Shown piece by piece: positions 21,475 through 32,285 of a DNA stretch of 64,000 nucleotides. The translations under genes were made by a program, and so were the position numbers. Source of the DNA: Galbula dea (taxonomy: Eukaryota; Chordata; Aves; Piciformes; Galbulidae); contig VWZX01002271.1 in NCBI GenBank assembly GCA_013399015.1, forward strand, positions 1,054,001-1,118,000, read 5' to 3'. Every line of letters starts with the position of its first letter. Within the stretch, counting starts at the first letter, position 1. The notes beneath the pieces are model-generated. The model made no database searches. It saw only the letters and a list, made by a program, of their open reading frames with translations, and had not been told where the DNA came from.

Positions 21475-24400
21475 CTACTCTTTGCCTTGCTCCATTTTCA
21501 GCCAGTAACCATATGAGTAAGTGGAAGCTGTGCTCAATCTCTGCAGTGCTCCTCATGAATATGTAACCTGGCATGCATCAATACACTTCCTCCAACATGC
21601 ATCCCTGGAGGGGTTCTGCACAGCACTGTGATGATGGGAAGAGCACAGTGACATCCACATTACAGTTCTGCTGTATACAACTCCCCAAAAATGCATCCTA
21701 CCTACTTCTGGTACTGATGCCCAGAGAGCTCCTGCCCTTGCTGGCTGCTGGGGTGACCCATCCTGTCTCCCAGCAGCCTTCCTGCAGAGCTCTGCACCAG
21801 CCCTGCTCCTAGCTCCTGCTCCATGGACTGACAGCCACAGCAGTATCCCTGCAGAGCACACAGCATTTCTGCTACAGGGGATAAATGAAATGTCTTCTCA
21901 CTAAGAACTGTCAGGCTGACAGCAAACTCTGGAGTATGAAGAATGAGGAAAGCCCCCCAGAGCTGGAGGCCACACAGCCAACAAAAGAAATGGATAGGAA
22001 GACACTGGTTGTCAGAAGAGATGGAGTGTGAGACACAACATCTGATGAGCTCTAACCATCCACCACGGGAATATCATCAAATCACTCATTGCTTGTATTG
22101 ATACTGAGATGAGGAAGAGAAAACACCAACAAAGTAAAATGTTCTTGCAGAGCTACATACCTTTGGTCCTAGTTTCCATCTTGGCAGATCAGCTGAAGAA
22201 GCCTTAACGAGTGTGCCCAAAGTCAGAGAGTGCCTTGTGTTCCTTCTAGCTCTATTTCAAATATTTGCTGTTTCCACATTCCCTAAATGAGTTATTTTTT
22301 TCCAGCACACCTCAATATGCAGTATTTTCATACAGGGTAAATCATTTCCTTTGCATACATGTAAATACAGTGTGGACTTTGCTCTCAGAAATAAGCACAC
22401 AGTTACAGAAGCTACCTAGACAGCTACTGCATTTGCAGCAAAGAAAGGGAACTGAGGTCTCCTCATTCTTCTAACAACACTTCACCAGAACATCAGCATA
22501 TCATAAAGCATCACCATTAACACAGAATTCTGTACTAAAGCAGGTACTTGTCACTGCTGCTTTCACTGAGTCAACCTTTGGAGCAGAAAGAACACAGAAC
22601 CAGCATCAGTCTCAGAGAGCTGAGCTGACTTAAGGTGTGAGTTCACAGCACTCCCCACGATGGTGTCTGAGGCCACTGTGGCCATCAGCAGTGCTTGCAG
22701 CCACACACAGGCACAGAACACAATGCTGTGGTGGATCTGTGACCCAGAACATCTTGGGGAGATGTGGAAATATCCATGTCTGTCAGATGGAGAAGGAGCA
22801 GAACAGAAAGGGACTAAGGAGGTATTTCCAAGAGGTGACACCAGAGTGATTCCTAAAGGGGCTGTACACCACAAATGACAGGAAAGTGGATTATTCCAGT
22901 GTGTTCTGACTAGAATGTATTTCTGTCAGCATACTTACTCAATATTTTCCTCTAATTCAACTACTCTTACTGAAGGTGTATGAAAAGGAACTCTTACTAG
23001 CAGAGCTCAGTGCTGGAGCTTGCAAACTGCAATGTTCTGAGCAGAAGCTTCCCCTGTTAGCCAAAGCATGGGGTGAAGTGTCAAGGAACTAAAAGTCTCT
23101 TCTTGGCTCTTCCACCAATTTTCACACAGCTCTCTCCATGTCTCTGCTTCAGCTTCTCACCTGTGTGAAGGAAGGTGTCACATCTTTTTTCCCCAGCTAC
23201 CTGAGCCTCAACTTGCTGCAGCAGAACATGCAGAGTGCCAGGCACCAACATGCAGTCACTGCACATACCACATCCCGGGATGAGCCTCAGCTCTGGAACA
23301 GACCAGACAGCAGGACCAGCATCCCATCACACAAACCTCAAACCATCAGAGGGAAATGGGTTTTCTTGCTGTTTTCTTCCATATGAGCAACATACTCCAG
23401 CCCAGCTACTGACTTGCACCTCAGCAGTAATTATAAACCACAGCAGGGCTATAGCCTCCACTGGCTGTTCTCCAGCAGACACACTGCATGGAAATTCATT
23501 CTGGAGATCACTAATTTCTCCTAATTTGCTTCCTAAAAGGTTACAGTCTACAACTATCTCAGCCCAACTAACTGAAGAGAAAATGAACTGACACAGAGGC
23601 TAGCTACCCACTGGCTAATGGGGATTTTGGAATTACCACCAACCCACTTGCAACACTCCTTCATGTACACTACTGCACCCAAGTCCTCTTCCCAGTGAAC
23701 AAAAGGTTTTACCACTGCACCCAAGAGCCTTGCAGAGTGTTTTAATAGCTAGTTACTGAGCTCTTCAGCTGTGGTTACAATCTGCCACCACATTCATCTC
23801 ACCCCATAATTAGCTGCCTGGGGAAAATGTGTATTATCCACAAGATCCAGGTGAAATTAAAAAATAGCTCTAGAGGTATGAAACTCATCATTTATCTCCC
23901 TTCCAAAAGAGAAAGGTGAAGCAAGGCATGTCCTCTGCTCCCTTATACACACTTGACAATCTTCCCCTGCACCTTGCAAAGTGCAGTACTGAAAGAAGGA
24001 CAAAAATAGTCCTGCAGAAAATCCAAACTACTCATTGCTGAGACCAGGGAACAGCAGGAAAACCTTGCACTTACAGATCACCAGCAAGCTTCTAAGGAAG
24101 CTGCAAGATACTGTACAATATTTATGAGAGATATGCTATAGATTGATTCATAAATTCTCCATACATAATTGATAGTCTATTTACAGAGTAAAACAGTCAT
24201 CACACAGCAACCACCACAAATGCATTCACTTAAAACTTAAGGGCATTCCTAATGACTGCTCAGAAAGAGGAGTGCTGGAATCAGCCAGTCAATGACAAGC
24301 TGATTAAAATGCACAGGAGAAGAAAGAAGGGAAATGCATTTTTAAGGCACTTGATGCACTATAAATTTTTAACAGCCCATAAAGCCTTTCATTTAGTTAG

Positions 24401-26727
24401 AAATATTTATATAGGATTAAGTACATTATTCCAATTCAGAGTAAGAAATTAGCCTTAACTTGTTTTACAGAGCACTTAAGGTTTTCTTCCCTGAATTTTC
24501 CCCTCACACTAACACAGGCTACCAATTGTGGCTTGACCAATTTGCACTACAGCAGCATCATTTATAGAATCACAGAATATCCAACTCTTTTTCCCCCTAG
24601 TTAACCATTCAAAGCAGTTGGCCATTAGTTTTTTAGCTATCATGAGCAGTAAATGTGATGCCCAGAGTCTGAGCAGCTGGGTGATACATGCAGGTGTGTG
24701 GAACAGCTCAAGCATTTGGATGTAACTTAAGACTCCTAGCAAGTAGCATCCTTAAGGATGTGTTTTCAGCCTTGAAATCACAGCAGAATTTGCTGCAAGG
24801 AACTTGCTGTGACTGCTAGAGTTCTTACACACTGGAGGGAGGCAGAATGTACGTGGCTCTAGCTGGAGGCATCCCCACCACCGAGCAATTAAAACAATCA
24901 GCCCTTTAGTTACACAGCCTTCCACTGTTGCCCCACAAATCAGCTGAGAGATCAAAGCCTTAAGTGCTGAGTGATCAGACAGACATACATATTTATATAC
25001 TTACATGTATGCTAGACTTCCATAAAGGGAATTGGGAACATCTGTTAAGGAATGTGTCTGAAGTGCTCTCTCCTTCATTAGTGGCTGTGAGGAACACACT
25101 GTGAAAGGACCTCGTTACCAGACAGCCTGTTCCCCCAACAGGACAAGACCATGGTAAAAAGCAGTGGTGTCACCATGAATCACAAGGCCCAAGACACACA
25201 ATTAGCTTTTCAGGTTTCAGGTTGAATTACTGCAATAAAGGAGGCTGTACACCTTGGCACAAAGCCACCAGACCTCACTCCTCAGCTGCACAAGCTGGTT
25301 GATGCAAAGTATCCTATCCTCTTTTTGGATGATGTTTTTATTGTTGTTCTTTGAATGTCTTTGTGATCACCCTCTGCATACACCCCAAGATTTTTAATTG
25401 CTCTTTCATATTAATGCAGAGAATCAGAAGGAAAAGAATCAGAGGAAAAGTATTTTTGTCATCATTATTTCATTTTAAAGCTCCTCTCAGCTCCAGAGTT
25501 ACAGCTCTGAACAAGACTCTCAGAGAGGGATGTACCCAGGAGCTACTCAGGGCTGTAGTTTATCCTCTACACAGGACTATAAGTTACTGAACAACTGAGA
25601 TGTCCTATTTTTAGTAGAGGCTCCCCAGAAATCTGTCAGGGCCCCACAGAACCTGCAGGAGTTGCCTGGTTCTACCTCTGAAACTGTCAGCTCCTGGAGG
25701 AGCTCGTTACTTACATCTTGTGGGAAGAAGTCACAGTTAATCAGCAGACTAAAACCTGCCTAACTCATCTGAGTTCCCATCATTTTTACTGTCACTTTGG
25801 ACATGTTTGAGAGCAGATCAATTGCTCATGTTTCTAATACTACACTTGTTGAGATAATCAATCTTCCAGCCAGGCATTTTTCTTTCTCCCTGTGATGTTT
25901 TAATTGACTTCTCTGGACAAAGCTCATTACATGTATTTCAGCTTCATTAATTACTGATCACTTTCCTGGTTTTCTTCAACACAACCACATCAAGTATGAG
26001 GTTATTTAAGAGGATTTGTGAGCCTCACCAGTAGAACCACACTCACACTTCAAACTGAAACACACTGTGCTTTAGAAACTGGTTGAGCAAGAACTTTGAA
26101 ACTTCATTTTGCCCATGCTCCCTAAGGCTGTTTCACACAGCTCCAGAGATGGAAGCCTAAGGATTATGTGAAAGAGTAAATCTGACACTGCTCAATGTAT
26201 CAAAAGGCCTAGCTCCCACCTACAAAATCTGTAATTATGAGTGACTAGCATTAATCCTAAAAAAGAAATAGAAGTCCCTAAATGAAACAGGAAAAGCAGA
26301 TTAGGAGCAATATTCAGTTGACAGTAGCTCAAATGCTTCATGCCAATTAAGATTATTCCCATGCTGTCATGAAACCACCTTTCACTCCATCACTTAAGAA
26401 CAGCAGAGCACTGACTGCTAGGACCTCTCTGCACTACAGCCAAGCAGAACTATTCTGTTTCCAGAGGAAGAACAACCTGTCATCAGGTTTACCCAGTGAA
26501 AAGTCTGGAACATTCCACACAGCTTCAAAGCTATCAAACTGCAACAAGAGAAGAGTCATTTCTCATTATACTTTCAAGATGCTGCTGAGATAAAGCTATT
26601 AAAGTGCCTGGAACATGCAAAAGGTTGAGCTATCCCAAAGCAAACCCATGTGTACCTCCTGCACTGCTGCTGCAACACCCAAAGGTCAGTGGTGACGACA
26701 GGACTCAGAAGTGGTGCCATCTACTTT
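21475..26727. other. Unique sequence, no gene seen
   Basis: The longest CR1-free stretch, 5.25 kb. Reading frames are short. AT-rich pieces at about 24300-24440 and 25845-25985 (with TTAATTGAC and TTAATTACTGATCA) resemble conserved non-coding DNA in texture, which is only a suggestion. GAATCACAGAAT at 24569 could be a remnant CR1 tail but is too short to call. Confidence 0.45.
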
Positions 26728-27321
26728 TCACAGAAGCACAGAATGTGAGGAGCTGGAAGGGACCTCCAAAGATCATCTAGTCCAACCACCCTGACACAGC
26801 AGGATTCCCTACACCAGGTCACACAGGAGCCTGCCCAGATGGGTTTGGAATCTCTCCAGAGAAGGAGACTCCCCAGCCTCTCTGGGCAGTCTGGGCCAGG
26901 GCTCTGCCACCTCAACTGGGAAAACAGTTTTTCTTGTATTCACACAGAACCTCCTGTGCTTCAGCTTACAGCCATTGCCTCTTGTCCTGTCACTGGGCTT
27001 CACTGAGAAGAGCCTGACCCCATCCTCCTGACACCCACCCTGTACATATTTAAAAGCACAGATGAGGTCACCCCTTAGCCGCCTCTTCTCCAAGCTAAAG
27101 ACACCCAGCTCCCTCAGCCTTTCCTCCTCAGGAAGATGTTCCAGCCCCTTCAGCATCTTGGTGGCTCTGTGCTGGACTCTTTCCAGCAGTTCCCTATCCT
27201 TCTTCACCTAAGGGGCCCAGAACTGGACACAATATTCCAAATGTGGCCTCCCCAGGGTAGACTAAAGAGGAAGAAGAACCTCTCTTGACCTACTGACCAC
27301 ACCCCTTCTAATTCAGCCCAG
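26728..27321 (-). mobile_element. CR1 LINE, 5'-truncated, group D
   Basis: The fullest uninterrupted group D copy in the window. The minus strand runs from about 27321 through the ORF2 C-terminus to a 3' UTR with GTAGGGAATCCTGCTGTG and a tail complementary to TCACAGAAGCACAGAA. It serves as the reference for the two gapped copies at 30281 and 45627. Confidence 0.95.
26809..27207 (-). pseudogene. CR1 ORF2 C-terminal remnant, open frame
   Basis: A 132-codon open frame with the conserved end of CR1 ORF2: the R-A-T-K-M-L-K-G-L-E-H-L block, R-L-R-E-L-G-V-F-S-L-E-K-R-R, D-R-T-R-G-N-G and R-L-P-R-E, then a stop. A stop precedes it at the 5' side, and the catalytic domain is missing, so it is a fossil fragment. 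It shows the intact spacing at the site where group A copies lost a base. Confidence 0.85.
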
Positions 27322-30280
27322 TTTTGAGAGAGGCTGAGCACATGTGTGCTGATGCAACTCCAAGCCACACTCTTCATCTAACAGGAACATCTTCAAGAAT
27401 ATTTCTGGCAACTGATGAATCATTTGCAAGTCAAGGTAGAAAAGCTATCATTAAACCCACCTCACTGCTACTTCCACAGGCTGCCTGATTAAGAAATCCA
27501 CTTCAGCTCTCACCTTCCAGTTCATTGTTGGTGACTTCAGAGAAAAGAAATCTCCCACCTACAAGAGGCTGTAATTTGCCCCTTGGTATCAGCAGAGCTT
27601 AACACTGACCTATGAAACATGCCAGGAAATACCTGTGCCATCTAAAAATGTCCCATCCTTGGGTATGTCAGAAGGTGGGATAGCTTCAACAGACTCCCCA
27701 GGTCTCCTTGACAGAAGATGAGGAATGGATTCATCCAGCATCAGTGTTGAAGCTGAAGGGAAGGCTAAGCACAAGTGTCTGTGCAGGCAGATCTGTGATC
27801 TGACCCCTGCAGAGGAACAGGCCTGGGGATGCTGTGGGATGTGTGCAACTTCCCCTGGGAATTACCAGCCTTCACCTTCCAAAAGCTGCCTCCCTCAGAC
27901 ACCCCAGGGAGCAAAGAGCTACTCTTCATGTATGAAGCCCACAGGGATCACCTTGGGAGAAGTGCAGCCTCATGCTTATCTGCAAGGAACATGCCTAAGA
28001 GAAACGACTCATCAAGGGCTAGAAGAGTTAATTGCCATGTTGTTAGGAGAACATTAACTGCCAGCTCTTACAGACTGAAGAAATTAGCATAGCCAAGAAG
28101 CTGCAGACTGCCATGCCTTACCATGGACTTCACACTGACTCTTTAATTATTCAGAAAGTAAATCAATTCTTTTCAGGCTTTCATTCTCTGCTGTTTCATG
28201 TTGTCCTTCTGGCTTTTAAATAGGTTTCCATTTTTTGGTTTCCTTTTAAATTCAAGTCTCCCAAGCATTGGTAATTCAGCTTTTCTGGTTTTCTTCCACA
28301 TTAGTATATAGATGGGCACAGAAATCATTGTCTCACCTGTGAGATCTGCAAGATTTTAGTCAGATTTGTAAAAAAGCAAAACCCAAACAACTTTAAAGTT
28401 TCACCAATACAAACACCACCTGTCCAGAGGAGGAAAAGCCAGCTGATGTCCTTGTAAGGCATATCAATGGATTTCAATATGCTGTATTTACTGGCTTTCA
28501 GCTCCTCTACTCAAGATGTTAGCCATAGTCAAATCTAAACCACTGTAGTGGCTTGGATCACTTTAATTACATTTGGAAATGCCCTCTCCTTTTTGAACAA
28601 CCAACACTCTGAACCCAGCAGGCCCTTCACTATCAGCAGCTTTGTTCTGAGACAGGTCTCTACCTCCACACTCTTCCCTTCCCCATAATTCACAACTTGT
28701 AGATATCCATCTCCAGTTCCCCACTCCAGGCCCATTTATCAAGACTATTTTTAGCCAGAGCAAATGCCAGTGTACAAATAAAACTAAATATGCAATTAAC
28801 ATTCCCAGATATAATGAGCTGTTTAATTACCCTTGAAGCCAGGCCTTGTGAAGAGCCAATAAACTCTGGAGTGTTTGGTACCAGATTAACCACCATAAGG
28901 AATATCAGACTGGTTGCATGAACCAGGTACAAGGGTCCAACAGTCAGGACACCACAGCAAAGAAAAGATTTTGCCATTAACCTGGTGGAGAATGTTACAG
29001 ACACTTCAGTTTTTCTTCCCTCAGCCCCTACCTGATGCAAAGTCTTTCAGAGAGGTCACTGGCTGCAGTGGGGCTGGCAGCACCCAGTACATCACACCCT
29101 GGGCTCTGCTGAACCTGCTGCCCACAACCACACTGCTCCAACACATGCAAGGAGAAGCTGCTCTCAAAAGACCACAGGGGTTTGTTTTTTTGGAGAAAAC
29201 ATCTATGTTCAGCAGAACTCTGAAGCTGTCCTGTCAGGAGGGAACTGGATGCCAACCCACTCACTTCATTTCAGAAGGTAAAAAGCCTGGAAAACCCTGC
29301 AAGGTTCTCCATATCCCACCAAAAGATAAAATCACCATCTTGCACTTGTGGAACCACACCAGGAAGCAGTGAAATAATTCACCACAGGCCCCATGGCAAG
29401 GTAGAGATATCAAGCAAAGACAGAAATCCTTGTCCTTCAGTCTGTGATCCTGTGGGCCTGTAGCTGCTCTTCAGAAGAGAACAGCACTGCCCTCTTCCCA
29501 AATTGCCCCAGGAACTCTCCTGCAGGCTGCTGGAGCTGTGAGCCAACCAACTCTCCTTCCATCTCCCTTCTGCTCATTCTGTGGCTCCCAGCTGGCCAGG
29601 AGATGCTCTCATACCCCAAGGTTCTTTTCTTTAGCACCTTGGACCCACCAGCAGTGGGAAGTGTTGCACATGTGACTGAAGCTGTTCTCAAGAAAGAAAT
29701 GAGAAAACTTGATCAACTGCAGAACAGGTCAAACAGTTCCTCCTCTGCTGCTCCAGCTGCCAAAGGGCTGAGCAAAAATACTGGGGACTCAACCCTAAAA
29801 CACCAGAGTGCAACACAGGAGAAGTAATGCCAATGGACATGACATCTTCAAGGTGTGCAACAGTTGGGAGAGGTAGGTTGGGCCCTGCTGGACTGAGCTG
29901 CTGAGAGGGCCTGCTGCTGCCTAGCCCTTCCCTTCCTATGTGCAAGCAGCACATGCACCATCCACACACACCTCTGTCTGGGGCAAGTTCTCCACATCTG
30001 GTACAGCATTGCCATGATGGATCAAGGGATTAAACCCACCATGAGATGGTCAATCACTCTGCACCCTTAGCAAACACACAGTCAGGTGGGGCACTATGGC
30101 CAGAACACTTTTCTAACCAAAAGCTGTCTTCAGGAGAAATTCTGAAGGGTTAGGGAGTTTTCAACACTTCCTAAATCCTGAGACTCTTGAACTGCCAGAG
30201 TGGAGAAGCAAACACTGCACCACACTGGAGTTACAGAGCACCAGGAATGTCCTCTTCTGTGAGCAGGAAAGGATCTCATC
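27322..30280. other. Unique sequence, no gene seen
   Basis: About 3 kb. Frames at 28690-29040 (minus, hydrophobic) and 28914-29372 (plus, 152 codons) overlap on opposite strands and match nothing I know. AT-rich stretch 28735-28900 includes GCAATTAAC and TTTAATTACCC, a texture seen in conserved non-coding elements. No call is made. Confidence 0.45.
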
Positions 30281-30866
30281 AGAGAATCACAGAATGTGAG
30301 GAGTTGGAAGGACCTCCAAAGATCATCTAGTCCAACCACCCTGACACAGCAGGATTCCCTACACCAGCTCACACAGGAGCCTGGCCAGATGGGTTTGGAA
30401 TCTCTCCAGAGAAGGAGACTCNGAACTGGACATGATATTCCAGATGCAGCCTCCCCAGGGTAGAGTAAAGGGGGAGAAGTACCTCTCTTGACCTACTAGC
30501 CACACCCCTTCTAATCCATCCCAGAATCCCATTGGCCTCCTGGCCACAAGAGCATGCTGCTGGCTCATGGTCATCCTTCCATCCACCAGGACCCCCAGAT
30601 CCCTTTCCCCTTCCCTGCTCTCCAACAGCTCAGCCCCCAACCTATACTCATACATGGGGTTGGTCTTTCCCAGGTGCAAGACTCAACACTTGGCCTTATT
30701 GAATCTCATTAAATTTCTCCCTGCCCAACTCTCCAGCCTGTCTAAGTCTCACTGAATGGCAGCACAGCCTCTGGTGTGTCAGCCACTGCACCCAGTTTAG
30801 TGTCAGCAGCAAACCTGCTGCCAGTGCACTCTGTTCCCTCAGCCAGGTCCTTATGCAGAGTTAGCA
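30281..30866 (-). mobile_element. CR1 LINE across a gap, group D
   Basis: The right part (about 30423-30866) matches ORF2 from the reverse transcriptase palm to the D-L-G-V-L-V-D region. The left part (30281-30421) matches the 3' UTR and the last codons. About 345 bases present in the copy at 26728-27321 are missing exactly at the N at 30422. The catalytic F-A-D-D box reads F-A-A-D (30802-30813). The right boundary is uncertain because similarity fades. Confidence 0.92.
30422..30422. other. Assembly gap (single N)
   Basis: One N joins bases matching positions about 345 apart in the sister copy at 26728-27321. The true gap length is therefore probably several hundred bases. Confidence 0.9.
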
Positions 30867-31434
30867 CATGGCTTGGCTGCCAGACTGCTGACAGGAATAT
30901 GGTAACTGCAACTACAGCAGTGACTCCTGAGACAACACCACACAGCACTGTGAGAGAGCTTACTGCTAGCAGAGCTAAGCAGCAGCCATCAAGCACTGAC
31001 TTGTGTAATCTCTGTCATTTGAGGCTGTATTTTGCCTAAGCAATCTGAGCTAAGTTCCTCTATAAGTATCAATGGAAGGCTCAAGTGCTTAGCCATTCAT
31101 TAGAGCAAAATCAAAACCTAACCACAATGCAAACACCAATAGCTTTGCACTGCTCTACCAGATTTGAATTCCAAGGGAGTCTCTGTCCTACAGAGTTAGA
31201 TGAGTCTTTATAACCATGTTTGTTATAGTGGAGATCCTGACAGGCCCTTGACTACAGTGGCAAAAAATGACAGCACAATAATTACTTTTCATCTTTGTTA
31301 AGACAATCTTCCTGCAATTGTGAAGCTTTTAGCACAGGATAAAATGAGAGCCTGGAGTAATTCTCAATTACAGCCTAGCCTAGCATCTTTCTGTCACTTC
31401 TCTGGCCACTTCCACTTTATTATTTGACAGCATT
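30867..31434. other. Unique sequence, no gene seen
   Basis: About 570 bases with no recognised content. Confidence 0.5.
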
Positions 31435-31575
31435 ACTGAATCACTGAGATGGGGAGGGAGATGACCTCTGCAGATCATCTAGTCCAAGCCTCCTGCTCAA
31501 AGCAAGGGCAGCTGCAGAAGGCTGCTCAGTACCACATCCAGGCAGGGTTTGAATTTGCCTTCAGGCTGACCTGGA
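31435..31575 (-). mobile_element. Old CR1 LINE 3' end
   Basis: A diverged inverse 3' UTR: tail complement ACTGAATCACTGAGATGG, GATCATCTAGTCCAAGCC and CAGGCAGGGTTTGAAT. It does not fit groups A-E and is probably older. Confidence 0.75.
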
Positions 31576-32190
31576 GGCTCTCACCATGATGAATTCTTCC
31601 TTGCTAGAAAAACAGTTCTTTTTCTGCTTTGAAGAGAGGAGAGCAGACTGAGAAGTACCAAAGCTGCTTTCCCAAAAGGTGATCTGCTCCTCAGGCCACA
31701 TGACCTGCCCTACCCCTGCAGGGCTGAACCCAGACCCACTGAGTCTGAAGGCCACCTCATTAATCACATCCTTTAATTCACAGCAAATCCTTCACAAAAC
31801 AACTAGCAGATACAAGACCAAACCTCCTGAATTTCACAGTGCCCTATCCCTGATTAACTTCTCCTTTGTCATGGCACATATTTCACACTCAGACTTTCAG
31901 GCAGGGGTTGTTTCAGGAAAGAGCACTCTGAAACCTCTGCAGCAGATCCCCTGTGCTCACAGTGATGAAACTTTAGCTAACACTTAATTATAAGGCAAAC
32001 TAATTACTGACATGCAACACACTCTTGACTGAATTAGAAAAAGCAGGGTGAACATGTTGACTGACTGACATATCAGCTTCATCAAACTGCCCATCTAGCC
32101 ATGCAGGAAACCATAAGTGAAGGAGAAGATGGCCAGCAGAGCAGTAAGTAGTGATCCTTCAAAGCCCAAACCCCCAGTCCTTACTTGCTT
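31576..32190. other. Unique sequence, no gene seen
   Basis: About 615 bases with no recognised content. Confidence 0.5.
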
Positions 32191-32285
32191 TAGAATCCTG
32201 GAGTTGTTACAGTTGGAAAAGACCTCTGAGGTGATGAAGTCCCACCATAACCTAACACTGCCATGCTCACCACTGAAGCACTGCC
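32191..32285 (-). mobile_element. Old CR1 LINE 3' end
   Basis: About 95 bases of degraded CR1 3' UTR in inverse orientation: TAGAATCCTGGAGTTG tail complement, then CAGTTGGAAAAGACCTCTG and CACTGCCATGCTCACCACT. Confidence 0.65.

Noticed and set aside
24565..24586. TAGAATCACAGAAT as a CR1 tail
   Set aside because: Only 14 bases match and no 3' UTR sequence follows.
28914..29372. 152-codon plus-strand frame
   Set aside because: Overlaps another long frame on the opposite strand and has no recognisable family features.
30359..30679. 106-codon frame containing an X residue
   Set aside because: It is a chimera made by reading across the assembly gap at 30422 in a CR1 copy.
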